In this document: positions 48,001-55,347 of the stretch, one piece after another
Layout: each line of letters begins with the position of its first letter
Numbering within the stretch: position 1 is the first letter of the stretch
Source: Siphonodentalium dalli
Taxonomy: Eukaryota > Mollusca > Scaphopoda > Gadilida > Siphonodentaliidae
Direction: 5' to 3'
Length of the DNA stretch: 64,000 bases
NCBI GenBank assembly: GCA_032622095.1
Contig: CP136068.1
Span: forward strand, 53,500,443 to 53,564,442
Position numbers and translations under genes: made by a program
Notes under the pieces: model-generated
Database searches by the model: none
The model's input: the letters and a program-made list of their open reading frames with translations, nothing else
What the model was told of the DNA's origin: nothing

Positions 48001-51000
48001 GATACATCACGATTTGTTTCATTATGATTTGTTTACGATACGTTGCAATTTCTTACATCATGATTTGTTACATTACGATTAGTTTATGATACATTACGAT
48101 TTTTTTATGATACATTACAATTTGTATATGATACATCACAATTAATGTGTTATACATTACAATTTGTTTATGATACATTACAATTTGATTATGATAAGTT
48201 TATGATACATTACAATTTGATTATGATAAGTTTATGATACATTACAATTTGATTATGATAAGTTTATTATATTTTACAATTTGTTTATTATACATTACCA
48301 TTTGTTTATTATACATTACCATTTGTTTATTATACATTACCATTTGTTTATTATACATTACCATTTGTTTATTATACATTACCATTTGTTTATTATACAT
48401 TACCATTTGTTTATTATACATTACCATTTGTTTATTATACATACAATTTGATAAGGGACAAATTTCATAATCCTTGCAGTTGCACAAAACATAAATCCAT
48501 TTCTTGATTAATAATTGTCAATTTTTTGTAATTTCAGAAATGTAGAGCTTTACAATACACACCTGCCTGGTTTACTGACATATTTTTGGAGTCGAACTTT
48601 GACCTCATCATATGTGAGGAAAGCAACATAGCCTGGGTGTGTAACAGCAACAACATTCCAGTTCCGGAGTAAGGTTAGCCAAGGCTGGAACAATCTGAAA
48701 CATCATTAAAATGATAGATATGTCATTGCAGCAAAAAAGCAAATATTTTTTTCATCCTGTTGATTACCATGACAGACCAGTTGTTTCAAGGTTTTAAAAT
48801 GATCAGACAATAGTAAACCAAAACGCAGCGCTTTGGAAACTCAAGGCTTTAATCACTTATTGTTAAATTTGCCAAGCTGCACTACACCAAGTCCACTGCT
48901 TCATAGGAGAAATGTGAAGATTTCAGAAATATAAACAGGATGAAGAAAGTCATATTATGCAGATATATACATGTGTGAATTTATGGGCTGTCAGGTGGGC
49001 AAATTGTCCAATGGCCAAATCCATTTTAGCAAACTTTTTGAACACTTCTCAAAATACCTCACTACAACCTTTTATATAGTTATTAACAGCTGCTCGTCAG
49101 TGTATGTTTCGCTAACAATTTATACCTAGTCCCTGTGCTCAATTATCAAAAGAGTGATGATTAGGTCTGATTAATACCAAGTCACCCGTGCTCAGTTATC
49201 AAAACAGTGATCATTAGGTCTGATTAATACCAAGTCACCCGTGCTCAGTTATCAAAACAGTGACGATTAGGTCTGATTTATCCCAAGTCACCCGTGCTCA
49301 GTTATCAAAACAGTTACGATTAGGTCTGATTTATACCTAGTCACCCGTGCTCAGTTATCAAAACAGTTATGATTAGGTCTGATTAATACCAAGTCACCCG
49401 TGCTCAGTTATCAAAACAGTGATGATTAGGTCTGATTTATACCAAGTCACCCCGTGCTTAGTTATCAAAAGAGTGATGATTAGGTCTGATTAATACCAAG
49501 TCACCCGTGCTCAGTTATCAAAACAGTGATGATTAGGTCTGATTTATACCAAGTCACCCGTGCTCAGTTATCAAAACAGTGACGATTAGGTCTGATTTAT
49601 ACCAAGTCACCCCGTGCTCAGTTATCAAAAGAGTGATGATTAGGTCTGATTAATACCAAGTCACCCGGGCTCAGTTATCAAAACAGTGATGATTAGGTCT
49701 GATTTATACCAAGTCACCCGTGCTCAGTTATCAAAACAGTGACGATTAGGTCTGATTTATACCAAGTCACCCGTGCTCAGTTATCAAAACAGTGATGATT
49801 AGGTCTGATTTATACCAAGTCACCCGTGCTCAGTTATCAAAACAGTGACGATTAGGTCTGATTAATACCAAGTCACCCGTGCTCAGTTATCAAAACAGTG
49901 ATGATTAGGTCTGATTAATACCAAGTCACCCGTGCTCAGTTATCAAAACAGTGACGATTAGGTCTGACTTATAACAAGTCACCCGTGCTCAGTTATCAAA
50001 ACAGTGATGATTAGGTCTGATTAATACCAAGTCACCCGTGCTCAGTTATCAAAACAGTGATGATTAGGTCTGATTAATACCAAGTCACCCGTGCTCAGTT
50101 ATCAAAACAGTTATGATTAGGTCTGATTTATACCTAGTCACCCGTGCTCAGTTATCAAAACAGTGATGATTAGGTCTGATTAATACCAAGTCACCCGTGC
50201 TCAGTTATCATAACAGTGATGATTAGGTCTGATTAATACCTAGTCACCCGTGCTCAGTTATCAAAACAGTGATCATTAGGTCTGATTAATACCAAGTCAG
50301 CCGTGCTCAGTTATCAAAACAGTGATCAATAGGTCTGATTAATACCAAGTCAGCCGTGCTCAGTTATCAAAAGAGTGATGATTAGGTCTGATTTATACCT
50401 AGTCACCCGTGCTCAGTTATCAAAACAGTGATGATTAGGTCTGATTTATACCAAGTCACCCGTGCTCAGTTATCAAAACAGTGATCATTAGGTCTGATTA
50501 ATACCAAGTCAGCCGTGCTCAGTTATCAAAACAGTGATCAATAGGTCTGATTAATACCAAGTCACCCGTGCTCAGTTATCAAAAGAGTGATGATTAGGTC
50601 TGATTTATAAACAGTGATGATTAGGTCTGATTTAGAAACAGTGATGATTAGGTCTGATTTTGGTTTCTATTCTTAACTGACAATATGTTACTGCTTTATG
50701 GATTCAGGATAACATCAGCATAAAATCATTGCATTCTATCTTGGCATTAATATAAATTATTTTATTTTTGGGTCTGCCATTTATTCTCTTGCTTTGTTTT
50801 ATTGTTTTTCATATTTTAGTTTTGATTTCCTCAATGGTCCTATAATGACCTATATTTATTTTTTTTAATTTGGCCCAAGTTTCTGAAAAATGGCCACAAA
50901 AATTCAGAAATGGCAAAAAAAATGGCCAAAATAATTTTCTGGGCGGTGCGAACCATGTATATGGGTTAGCATTTGAATATCATAATAAAATTCACGAAAA

Positions 51001-51237
51001 TTCACTTGCACAATAAATTCCTTTGTCAATTCCACAACTATTTCATAATATTACAAATGTTTCTAAAACTATGATGTATGCCATACTCACCTAGTAAATA
51101 CATCAAACTCGAACACGGAGATGTAATCGTTGCATGTTAAATCTATCGTCGACTTGAGCGCCATTGCCTCCAATGGTGAACTGATCTGATGCGCATCGTT
51201 TAACGTTCCTCGGAAAACTTTCCACGAGACGATGGTC
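20865..51237 (-). CDS. CBL: Cbl-family RING E3 ubiquitin ligase, 3' eleven exons (5' end missing)
   Basis: Joined exons, high to low: 51237-51091, 48694-48563, 40739-40602, 38789-38570, 30143-30003, 29220-29164, 27803-27673, 26799-26675, 24006-23869, 23205-23112, 21087-20865. Every intron is GT-AG and the phase closes throughout, giving 515 residues and a stop. Domain order is EF-hand-like, SH2-like, linker helix with two tyrosines, RING C3HC4, proline-rich region with PPVPPR, YDNP and YDHP motifs, and a UBA domain. Cbl proteins bind phosphotyrosine on activated receptor and non-receptor kinases, recruit an E2 through the RING and ubiquitinate the kinase, acting at the plasma membrane and endosomes. 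Invertebrates usually have one Cbl gene (SLI-1 in worm, Cbl in fly), so this is probably the sole orthologue of vertebrate CBL and CBLB. The four-helix bundle that opens the phosphotyrosine-binding module (about 150 residues in the family) was not found. Exon boundaries are read from sequence and conservation, not from transcripts. Confidence 0.95.
21088..22405. other. Cbl intron 10, proximal part, with a dispersed repeat
   Basis: Sequence 21110-21440 resembles 28040-28430 in another Cbl intron. Shared phrases are ATTAAAGACATATT(A/G)TGGACTT, ACTGTAAATATTTAC and GGAGTGTTTAACATCAC. No exon is seen. Confidence 0.45.
22406..23107. repeat. Hairpin-bearing intronic block, copy A
   Basis: It begins with a hairpin (22407-22560) of roughly 70-bp arms: AACTCTTGTTTCGATTAAGG with CCTTAATCGAAACAAGAGTT. 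It continues through TAATCAGTCATTTCACAAGAG, AGACACCTGTCACTCAAAAC and CCGTGGATTGACAGCTTATG, and ends four bases from the exon J donor. It is a direct repeat of 24161-25478. Confidence 0.75.
23112..23205 (-). CDS. CBL: Cbl exon J: YDHPPPLP segment
   Basis: The acceptor GTTGACTGCAG precedes 23205 and the donor GTAAGTTA starts at 23111. It is 94 bp, enters phase 1 and leaves two bases (AA). It encodes [20 protein letters not shown] followed by [10 protein letters not shown]. The YDHP and [10 protein letters not shown] motifs are typical of signalling-adaptor tails. The hairpin-bearing repeat block 22406-23107 begins only a few bases inside the downstream intron. Confidence 0.88.
23869..24006 (-). 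CDS. CBL: Cbl exon I: tyrosine-bearing tail segment
   Basis: The acceptor TACATTCAG precedes 24006 and the donor GAG-GTAAGA starts at 23868. It is 138 bp, phase 1 at both ends, so skipping it alone would stay in frame. It encodes [20 protein letters not shown] then [20 protein letters not shown]. Several tyrosines sit in acidic or YxxP contexts (YSEL, YDKYES, FYDNP, GYVK) and could be kinase targets or SH2 docking sites. That role is inferred from the Cbl tail, not shown here. The exon lies between two copies of a hairpin-bearing intronic block. Confidence 0.88.
24161..25478. repeat. Hairpin-bearing intronic block, copy B
   Basis: It has the same order as 22406-23107: hairpin 24161-24314, TCATTTCACAAGAGAACCAC, ACACCTGTCACTCAAAACTT, ATGATGCAGCACCGAAATTT, CCGTGGATTGATAGCTTATT. 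It is longer because of the insertion at 24671-25255 and a short extra segment near 25330-25385. Confidence 0.75.
24671..25255. mobile_element. Dispersed repeat family D inserted in block B
   Basis: Absent from block A at the equivalent point. It has CAAGAGGTGTGCACTCG at one end and GGACGGACGGAC plus a hairpin-like TATACCCCC...GTGTGGGTATAA at the other. Related copies with TATACCCC ends lie at 41400-41915 and 44708-44965. It contains two tandem copies of a segment with TTATTAAGTCGGACAGAATT. Confidence 0.65.
25479..26674. other. Cbl intron 8, distal part
   Basis: It contains a 68-bp direct duplication at about 25893-26015 (GAGCCAGAGGTGAAATGCTT and GTTGTATCCCCCACT). No exon seen. Confidence 0.45.
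26675..26799 (-). CDS. CBL: Cbl exon H: proline-rich region, NAGNAG acceptor
   Basis: The acceptor sequence reads TATAGCAGG, so splicing may occur after TAG (exon starts 26799) or after CAG (exon starts 26796). Both keep the frame: the first gives Ser-Arg-Arg, the second Arg-Arg. The donor CAG-GTAAAA begins at 26674. With the longer form it is 125 bp and encodes [20 protein letters not shown] followed by [29 protein letters not shown] resembles the RRPLPPTPP-type segments in Cbl tails. PIPPARIK fits the P-x-x-x-P-R style of CIN85/CD2AP ligands only loosely. Confidence 0.92.
26800..27672. other. Cbl intron 7
   Basis: 870 bp, AT-rich, without recognisable repeats or exons. Confidence 0.5.
27673..27803 (-). 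CDS. CBL: Cbl exon G: proline-rich region with SH3-binding motif
   Basis: The acceptor TATATTGCAG ends at 27804 and the donor GTAACTTG starts at 27672. It is 131 bp, starts in phase 0 and leaves two bases (AG). It encodes [20 protein letters not shown] then [20 protein letters not shown] and KLP. The PPPVPPRR core is a class II SH3 ligand. In Cbl proteins such sites recruit Grb2-type and CIN85-type adaptors. Ser-Pro pairs are numerous. Confidence 0.92.
27804..29163. other. Cbl intron 6 with dispersed repeat and exon fragment
   Basis: 28040-28430 resembles 21110-21440. At 29128-29147 a 20-bp stretch identical to part of exon F occurs, within a larger diverged copy of the exon F 3' end that lacks a donor. 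Confidence 0.5.
29164..29220 (-). CDS. CBL: Cbl exon F: 19-codon linker exon
   Basis: This 57-bp exon is phase 0 at both ends, with acceptor TTCTTTGTAG and donor AAG-GTATGA. It encodes [20 protein letters not shown] do not recognise a domain. Its assignment rests on splice sites, the open frame in register with both neighbours, and its position between the RING and proline-rich exons. Because it is 19 codons and symmetric, it could be skipped without a frameshift. About 20 bases of it are repeated in the adjacent intron at 29128-29147. Confidence 0.8.
29221..30002. other. Cbl intron 5
   Basis: About 780 bp. A short diverged internal duplication is suggested by GAACACTGGTTGTTATG...TACATTTTAG and CAAAACTGGGGTTATTGTGGGCTACATTTTG. 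No exon seen. Confidence 0.4.
30003..30143 (-). CDS. CBL: Cbl exon E: second half of the RING
   Basis: The acceptor is TTTTTTCATAG before 30143 and the donor GTGAGATT starts at 30002. It is 141 bp, phase 0 at both ends, 47 residues. [18 protein letters not shown] supplies the last two zinc-binding cysteines (GCPFC). Together with the previous exon it completes the C3HC4 RING that contacts the E2. [10 protein letters not shown] matches the conserved EPIVVDPFDP after the RING. The tail ends in an acidic DGDDDSLE segment. The first about 45 bases of this exon plus the preceding intron are the founder unit of the satellite arrays at 30151-30835 and 34726-35092. Confidence 0.97.
30151..30835 (-). 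repeat. Satellite array 1 derived from the RING exon acceptor and exon start
   Basis: About eight units of roughly 85-92 bp (two shortened to about 55 bp) lie immediately next to exon E. On the minus strand a unit reads TAATTCTGATATGTATTATG, GAGAAGTCATGG, TTTTTTCATAG, then GAC(TC)TGATGGCCATGGCTGC and CATTTCTATTGGTATAAGAT. The real exon E junction has the same order: TAATTCTAATATCTATTATG, GAGAAGTAATG, TTTTTTCATAG, then GACTCTGATGGCCAGGGCTG and CCCTTTCTGCCGGTGTGAG. The array is therefore made of duplicated intron-exon junctions. Confidence 0.85.
33380..33540. mobile_element. Near-perfect foldback element in Cbl intron 4
   Basis: TATAAGGATTAACTGTCATG at the left is matched by CATGACAGTTAATCCTTATA at the right. 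The arms of about 75 bp run through GGACTGTTTTTATGGAGATG, CCGTGAGGTAAGTGG and CATAACTTGT with almost no mismatch. Confidence 0.8.
34726..35092 (-). repeat. Satellite array 2 derived from the RING exon junction
   Basis: Five units of the same family as 30151-30835, in the same intron about 4.6 kb further upstream. Each has CTATGAAAAAACCATGACTT, CATACATCATAATACATATC and AGAATTAATCTTAT on the plus strand. The outermost units are diverged or truncated. Confidence 0.85.
35195..35325. repeat. 24-bp tandem repeat, about 5.5 copies
   Basis: Unit TAAGATAAACACAGGTATAG plus GTAG; one copy reads GTAA. Confidence 0.9.
35445..36060. repeat. Dispersed repeat with four AGGTCAAGGTCA units
   Basis: Four diverged sub-units of about 130 bp each contain GACCTTGAATTG, a C(A/G)ATTT(G/C)AAGGTCAAGGTCA core, and GACAAAAGTA(C/A)CC or CGAAAGTA. 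It ends with AGTTTCATCGAAATCGGT, a GACAGACAGACA run and (CA)n. This is a common style of invertebrate interspersed repeat. Confidence 0.65.
38570..38789 (-). CDS. CBL: Cbl exon D: linker helix and first half of the RING
   Basis: The acceptor is TATTTTACAG before 38789 and the donor GTACATGT starts at 38569. The 220 bp begin with one base completing Phe, then encode 73 residues. [12 protein letters not shown] ends the SH2 region. [17 protein letters not shown] is the linker helix with both regulatory tyrosines (Tyr368 and Tyr371 in human numbering). CKIC, EPCGH and LLCTPC give RING ligands C1-C2, C3-H4 and C5-C6. The linker tyrosine phosphorylation releases autoinhibition in the family. The exon ends phase 0 after TQWQ, inside the RING. 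An in-frame TTG, not ATG, opens the longest ORF here, so it is not a start site. Confidence 0.97.
39738..40497. mobile_element. TTAACCCTTTCTATAC MITE, interrupted
   Basis: The left part 39738-39922 matches the intact copy at 40999-41259 (AACCCTTTCTATACTAAATG, ATTATAAAAGTATA, GAAATGTTCAGATAA). The remaining right part (ATTATCTGAACATTTCCTAA, ACTTGTCAGTGAGCAGTTAG) resumes at about 40441. The roughly 0.5 kb between them includes the SINE-like sequence. Confidence 0.6.
40063..40430 (+). mobile_element. SINE-like dispersed repeat, copy 1
   Basis: It follows an (ATA)n run and contains TGGTGCTTATATAGCGCTTA, then CCAAGCCACTGTTG and CACGAACTCATA. A diverged copy in the same orientation is at 51905-52140 (CAAGCCACTGTTGTAGGAAA, GGCAACGAACTCAT). 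TATATAGCGCTTA after ATA runs is common in animal short repeats. I could not confirm pol III boxes. Confidence 0.5.
40602..40739 (-). CDS. CBL: Cbl exon C: SH2-like core
   Basis: The acceptor is CTCCTTACAG before 40739 and the donor GTGAGTAT starts at 40601. It is 138 bp with phase 2 at both ends. It encodes [20 protein letters not shown] then [20 protein letters not shown] and GQREG. The Arg of FRLSCT is the phosphotyrosine-binding arginine of the SH2 fold. The Gly in WAIGYV is the residue whose substitution abolishes substrate binding in vertebrate CBL and worm SLI-1. Both are intact. The last two bases (TT) join the C of the next exon to give Phe, so REGF-FLYPDGR matches vertebrate REGF-YLFPDGR. 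A SINE-like repeat and an interrupted MITE lie immediately downstream in the intron. Confidence 0.95.
40999..41259. mobile_element. TTAACCCTTTCTATAC MITE, intact copy
   Basis: The left end AACCTTTCTATACTAAATGG and the right end TTTAGTATAGAAAGGGTTAAC are inverted repeats around a 260-bp element. It matches the interrupted copy at 39738-40497. Confidence 0.7.
41400..41950. repeat. Dispersed repeat family D
   Basis: Tandem sub-units of about 150-170 bp contain AAAGCTCGGACAAAATTATG, AAAAGGG(A/G)AATAACTCCA, GTCGGACAGACATCATAATC and GCAGGTGCACAGGTT. It begins with a TATCCCCCCATG-like end. Family copies lie at 24671-25255 and 44708-44965. Confidence 0.6.
42055..43095. repeat. Dispersed repeat family B, two copies
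   Basis: Sub-units repeat GGAAAGAGTTATGGCCCTGG, CATTTGAACAAATCTGAATG and ACATCCACACCAAATATGAA. The first copy ends in GGACGGACAGACGATGGACG and ATAGCTCCGCCGGAGC; the second ends near 43095 in a TATACCCC hairpin. Confidence 0.65.
43144..43580. mobile_element. Double-hairpin MITE, copy 2
   Basis: AAGCCTGAACATAGTGTCTG on the left and the complement of that end on the right. Two GAATGAGG...CCTCATTCTG hairpins flank AGTTGGTGATGTGCACTCAT and TATACTTCCCAGAAGATGAG. The centre is inverted relative to 14948-15391. Confidence 0.75.
43895..44707. repeat. Dispersed repeat family B, tandem copy
   Basis: Three to four sub-units of about 170-200 bp have TATGGCCCTGGTTTCGCAAC, TTTGAACAAATCTGAA and CCAAATATAAGCTAAAT. 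It ends in GACGGACGATGGACGAGGAG and CTATAGCTCCACCGGAG. Confidence 0.65.
44708..44965. repeat. Dispersed repeat family D, copy 3
   Basis: It contains AAAGCTCGGACAAAATTATA and a GGACGGACGGACGACTGACG run. Its end is a hairpin, GTATACCCCCCCT with ACGGGGGGTATAA. A CGAATCGAAT tract follows at 44998-45050. Confidence 0.6.
45239..45277 (-). ncRNA. Hammerhead-ribozyme-like motif, left arm
   Basis: Read on the minus strand, in order: GGTC (stem I, 5' strand), the catalytic core CTGATGA, one extra A, GTTAA-ACA-TTAAC (stem II hairpin), GAAA, GCGC, TA (cleavage dinucleotide) and GACC (stem I, 3' strand, pairing with GGTC). Stem III is very short (A-U and G-C), or forms as the palindrome AGCGCT in a dimer. 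All core nucleotides of the type I hammerhead are present. The unpaired A before stem II is atypical. Confidence 0.6.
46301..46341 (+). promoter_or_regulatory. CCAAT and TATA motifs in the right arm, facing outward
   Basis: GACCAATCAAATTGG (46301-46315) is followed 17 bp later by TATAAAAGG (46333-46341), about 80 bp before the presumed ribozyme cleavage position. The mirror set lies on the minus strand in the left arm: CCAAT region at 45339-45353 and TATA at 45313-45321. The motifs are plain; promoter activity is inferred. Confidence 0.4.
46377..46416 (+). ncRNA. Degenerate hammerhead-like motif, right arm
   Basis: Inverted partner of the left motif. Stem I GGTC/GACC, the stem II hairpin, GAAA, GCGC and TA are all kept, but the core reads CATTATGA instead of CTGATGA. 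It is probably inactive. Confidence 0.5.
46647..47739. other. Part of Cbl intron 2, no exon seen
   Basis: Mostly unique-looking. An imperfect pair TGGATCCACCAGGTCTGGTT / AACCGGACCTGGTGGATCCA (near 47327 and 47481) bounds a foldback of about 170 bp. A direct repeat CATTTCAGCGCTGAGGCAAC occurs at about 47578 and 47620. Confidence 0.45.
47740..48450. repeat. About 21-bp AT-rich minisatellite
   Basis: Diverged units such as ATTTGTTTATGATACATTAC are followed by a homogeneous sub-array (48280-48440) of TTTGTTTATTATACATTACC plus A. It ends about 110 bp from the exon B donor. Confidence 0.85.
48563..48694 (-). CDS. CBL: Cbl exon B: EF-hand/SH2 junction
   Basis: The acceptor is TTTCAG before 48694, and the donor GTGTGTAT starts at 48562. 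It is a phase 2 to phase 2 exon of 132 bp. It encodes [20 protein letters not shown] followed by [20 protein letters not shown] and KPG. This matches the end of the EF-hand region and the start of the divergent SH2 fold ([19 protein letters not shown] in vertebrates). The split Arg codon with the upstream exon and the split Ser codon with the next exon both restore conserved residues (FTR-LFQ and KPG-SY). The intron upstream of it carries a 1.5-kb minisatellite. Confidence 0.95.
49132..50660. repeat. 53-bp minisatellite, about 28 copies, in Cbl intron 1
   Basis: The unit has GTGCTCAGTTATCAAAACAG, TGATGATTAGGTCTGATTAA and TACCAAGTCACCC. Variants (TTAATACC/TTTATACC, GTGATG/GTGACG/GTGATC, ACAGTG/AGAGTG) are interleaved in runs. 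It fills most of the 2.4-kb intron between exons A and B. Confidence 0.92.
51091..51237 (-). CDS. CBL: Cbl exon A: EF-hand-like part of the TKB domain
   Basis: The acceptor TTTTACAG precedes 51237 and the donor GTGAGT begins at 51090. The exon starts at the third base of a codon (probably Lys or Arg, as in the family) and ends after two bases of an Arg codon. It encodes 48 full residues beginning [10 protein letters not shown]. The stretch [20 protein letters not shown] is nearly identical to vertebrate CBL. This includes the Asp, Thr, Asn, Tyr and Glu positions of the calcium-binding EF loop ([14 protein letters not shown]). The EF-hand packs between the four-helix bundle and the SH2 fold in the tyrosine-kinase-binding domain. 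This is the most 5' Cbl exon I could find. The next exon upstream, expected to end in an FRITKADAAEFWR-like segment, was not seen up to 64000. Confidence 0.95.
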
Positions 51238-51275
51238 CTGTAAAAGAAAGAAAAACACAAAAATAAACTCATCGA

Positions 51276-51513
51276 ACTATTGTATAAGACATATTATAAT
51301 GGCTAATTTATAAAACACCACTCAATGACAACATGACTATTGTATAAGACATATTATAATGGCTAATTTATAAAACACCACTCAATGACAACATGACTAT
51401 TGTATAAGACATATTATAATGGCTAATTTATAAAACACCACTCAATGACAACATGACTATTGTATAAGACATATTATAATGGCTAATTTATAAAACACCG
51501 CTCAATGACAACA
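51276..51513. repeat. 60-bp tandem repeat, 4 copies
   Basis: The unit CTATTGTATAAGACATATTA to CAATGACAACATGA is repeated exactly every 60 bp, with one substitution in the last copy. It starts 39 bp upstream of the exon A acceptor. Confidence 0.95.
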
Positions 51514-52906
51514 TTACATCATTTACTGGGCTGTGTCAAAGTGCATCACAATCAAAGAGTCTCTTTGTTTTACAGTACAAATATTATTGTACTATTCAAT
51601 GCATTGGCAACATTAATTATAATCCATCAAGCCCTCATCTCTCATCAAATCATTTTTATATTAAATTTGACAACATAAATAGCAATAATATTAGTTTTAA
51701 ATAGCGACTAATCCACCAATGTGCTCTAAGACATTCGATACATATTACTACCCACCCCCACAACACCAACCTGGCAATAGGGTACTATGAAACCAATTTT
51801 TTGTAGGTCAATTCTCTGAGGAAGATGCATCAAGCTGCAACACAAACATGTATGCATGCGCATTATGATAAATAATGCTTACTAAATTCAATGACACCCA
51901 GCCAAGATCTCTTTTAACTCATGAGTGGTGCGAAGCAGTCAGTGTGAACGGCCTTGCAATGTGGCACAAGATTTGAACAGTGTAAGAACCCGACAGTCAT
52001 GCATCGCTTAATTCGATCAAGCCACTGTTGTAGGAAACTCAATACTCCACCAGTAGGCAACGAACTCATCTTGCTGTGTTGACAGCAAATACAAAACTGG
52101 ACATGATAACAACTGGACCATGACCTCCCCCACCAGTATTGACTCCTTATCCAAGGATCAAACATCAATTTCAAGACAGCTAAAGACAGCTCATTTACAG
52201 TCAAAGTTAGAAACTCTGTAGACTGTAGGAGTGGTACAGATATAACTCCCTCCCCTACCCCAGTCTCATTACAACTAGGCTATTCCATCATTGAATTGTT
52301 ATTTCACTCTTCAGTGAGTCACATAAAAAAAACAGATGAATGAGGCATCAACATGGTTCACACTATCCACAACTAAATTGGCCAATGGCCAAATTTTTTT
52401 TTATATGCCACAGAAAATGTCAATTGGTCAAACTTTTGGCCAAATAATTTCAAGCCTATAGTTATCAATCACTTTTCACAATATCACCAGATCTCATTAA
52501 AACCTGAACATTCGTTAATAATTCACCAGCTTATGTTTGTGTAACAATATACCAGAAGTCACATACGCTAACATCAAAACAATGATGATTAGCCATTATT
52601 ACCCGCATTCTTTCTTAACAATGATGATTATCCGTTATTACGGCATCCGTTCTTAATCAAATCACAATCCTTTGCCGATTTATCATTTTGACACCAAATT
52701 TATGAGTTATTTTGTTTTTGTGCATGGGGTTTATTCACTAGCAGTTATTATTGTTTTTGTGCATGAGGTTTATTCACTAGCAATTGTTTTTTTATTCCAT
52801 TGTTTAACATCATTGTTCTCAATGTTGTAGAATCTTTTTTTTAATTGGAAAAAGTTTCAGAAAAATGGACAAAGAAATTCAGAAATGGACAAAAAAAAAT
52901 TCTGCT
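51514..52906. other. Upstream Cbl intron or 5' flank, with a SINE-like copy
   Basis: 51905-52140 is the second SINE-like copy (see 40063-40430). I looked for four-helix-bundle exons of Cbl and saw none. Confidence 0.45.
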
Positions 52907-54222
52907 CAGCATAAACACTGAGCATCATAAACAACCCTGGGCACCATAAACCCTGGGCATCATAAACCCTGGGCAGCATAAACCCTGGGCGTCATAAACC
53001 CTGGGCAGCATAAACCCTGGGCATCATAAACCCTGGGCATCATAAACCCTAGGCAGCATAAACCCTAGGCAGCATAAACCCTGGGCATCATAAACAACCC
53101 TGGGCAGCATAAACCCTGGGTATCATAAACCCTGGGCAGCAAAAACCCTGGGCAGCATAAACCCTGGGCAGCATAAACCCTGGGCATCATAAACAACCAT
53201 GGGCAGGATAAACCCTGGGCATCATAAACCCTAGGCATTATAAACCCTAGGCAGCATAAACCCTTGCCATCATAAACCCTGTGCATCATAAACAACCCTG
53301 GGAATCATACACCCTGGGAAGCATAAACCCTGGGCAGCATAAACAACCCTAGTCAGCATAAACCCTGGGCAGCATAAACCCTGGGCATCATAAACCCTTG
53401 GCAGCATAAACATTGGGCATCATAAACCCTGGGCATCATAAACCCTGGGCATCATAAACCCTGGGCATCATCAACCCTTGGCAGCATAAACCCTTGGCAG
53501 CATAAACCCTGGGCGTCATAAACCCTGGTAAGCATAAACCCTTGGCAGCATAAACATTGGGCATCATAAACCCTGGGCATCATCAACCCTTGGCAGCATA
53601 AACCCTTGGCAGCATAAACCCTGGGCATCATAAACCCTGGGCAGCATAAACCCTGGGCATCATAAACCCTGGGCATCATAAACCCTGGGCAGCATAAACA
53701 ACCCTGGGCATCATCAACCCTTGGCAGCATAAACCCTTGGCAGCATAAACCCTGGGCATCATAAACCCTGGGCAGCATAAACCCTTGGCAGCATAAACCA
53801 TGGGCATCATAAACCCTGGGCATCATAAACCCTGGGCATCATAAATCCTGGGAAGCATAAACCCTGGGCAGCATAAAACCTGGGCATCATAAACAACCCT
53901 GGGCATCATAAACAATCCTGGGCAGCATAAACAATCCTGGGCAGCATAAACAATCCTGGGCATCATAAACTGTGGGCATTATAAACCCTTGGCAGCATAA
54001 ACCTTGGGCAGCATAAACATTGGGCATCATAAACCGTGGGCATCATAAACCGTGGGCATCATAAATCCTGGGCAGCATATACCCTGGGCAGCATAAACCC
54101 TGGGCATCATAAACCTGGGCATCATAAACCCTGGGCAGCAGAAACAACCATGGGCAGCATAAACCCTGGGCATCACAAACCCTGGGCATCATAAACCCTG
54201 GGCATCATAAACACTGGGCATC
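52907..54222. repeat. 16-bp minisatellite, about 80 copies
   Basis: The unit is CCTGGGCATCATAAAC or CCTGGGCAGCATAAAC, with ACAACCCTGGG spacers. CAT/CAG alternation and GG/TT variants make local patterns. The ORFs reading MPRVYDAQGLCC are artefacts. Confidence 0.92.
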
Positions 54223-55347
54223 AATATGCTTGCAAAACAACATAGCTATTCTACAAATATTACTATTACCTAAATTAAATTATCATTGGCATAACAAATC
54301 TCATAAATTAAGTAGACTATGTCACTTTAAATATGAAACGAGACGAAACAGGAAATAGGGACTCATTCATGACCCACTTAATTAACTCAGTAATGAGGAT
54401 CTATGCAATTAATATGGGAAGCATGCCGCATAGCAGTAGTGGCTAACCCCAGCATCACCATAACCATGGTACTTAGCAGAAAGTAATGAGTTTCTCATAG
54501 TTACATACAGGATCAAGCTTACAGCAAATACTCACACAATTAACATGCAGCATTGGAGATCCATGGAAGTATGAATGTCCTTATGGAGGGATGGGTATAT
54601 GAAAACTACATATTATTTCTCAATAAACAATGATCAAGGCCTTCAGAAATCAATTATCCCCTTCTAATTCAACTGAGAAAATTTATTACATTTTCAAGAA
54701 GGTCACAACTTACAATCTACATGTATACCTATAACTATGTCTGATTCAGTCCAAAAATGTTACCATTTGCAGCTCTTCGGCTACAAAACACTACTACATT
54801 TTAAAATATAAAAAAAAAAGACCTTGGTGAAAAGAAGGTTCTCGACTCAACTTGTGATTCCAACTTAAGCTGAATATTTTGTTATAAACAGAAATAAATA
54901 ACTAGGTTTCATTTGATTCGAATGATTAGTAATGAGATTGTTAATTCTATCCAGAAGTAGACTTGCATTTCTCCAAAGATGGACCACACACACAATTCTG
55001 TTGAAAATATTGCTCAAATCATCGCCCGGATAATACGAATACTGTGAAAAAAAGCTGTGACTAAATTTGAACTTGATCTGTGAGTATTCTCAAATGTAAA
55101 CTACATGTAATTAGCAAACATGATATCCAATTCTTAGTAATATTGTTGAATTTATAATTCGGACAACACATACTGATATGATGATTTTTTGTTTGTTATA
55201 TCCATCCCACAAACTTGATCCATTTCTTTTTTCTAGAAGCCGTGATATGACTTTCTTGTGTTTCAAATTTTGTTGACACCACTTGAATGTTGCAGTCCAC
55301 ATACCGGTAGTCTAGAACATTCCTTTTCCCCCCCAAGGCGATCTTCC
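54223..55347. other. Non-coding stretch, nothing recognised
   Basis: AT-rich unique-looking sequence without repeats or exons that I can identify. Confidence 0.45.

Noticed and set aside
49132-50660. Regularly spaced direct repeats as a CRISPR-like array
   Set aside because: There are no unique spacers. It is a contiguous minisatellite in a eukaryotic intron.
53065-53826. ORFs reading MPRVYDAQGLCC
   Set aside because: Artefacts of the 16-bp minisatellite.
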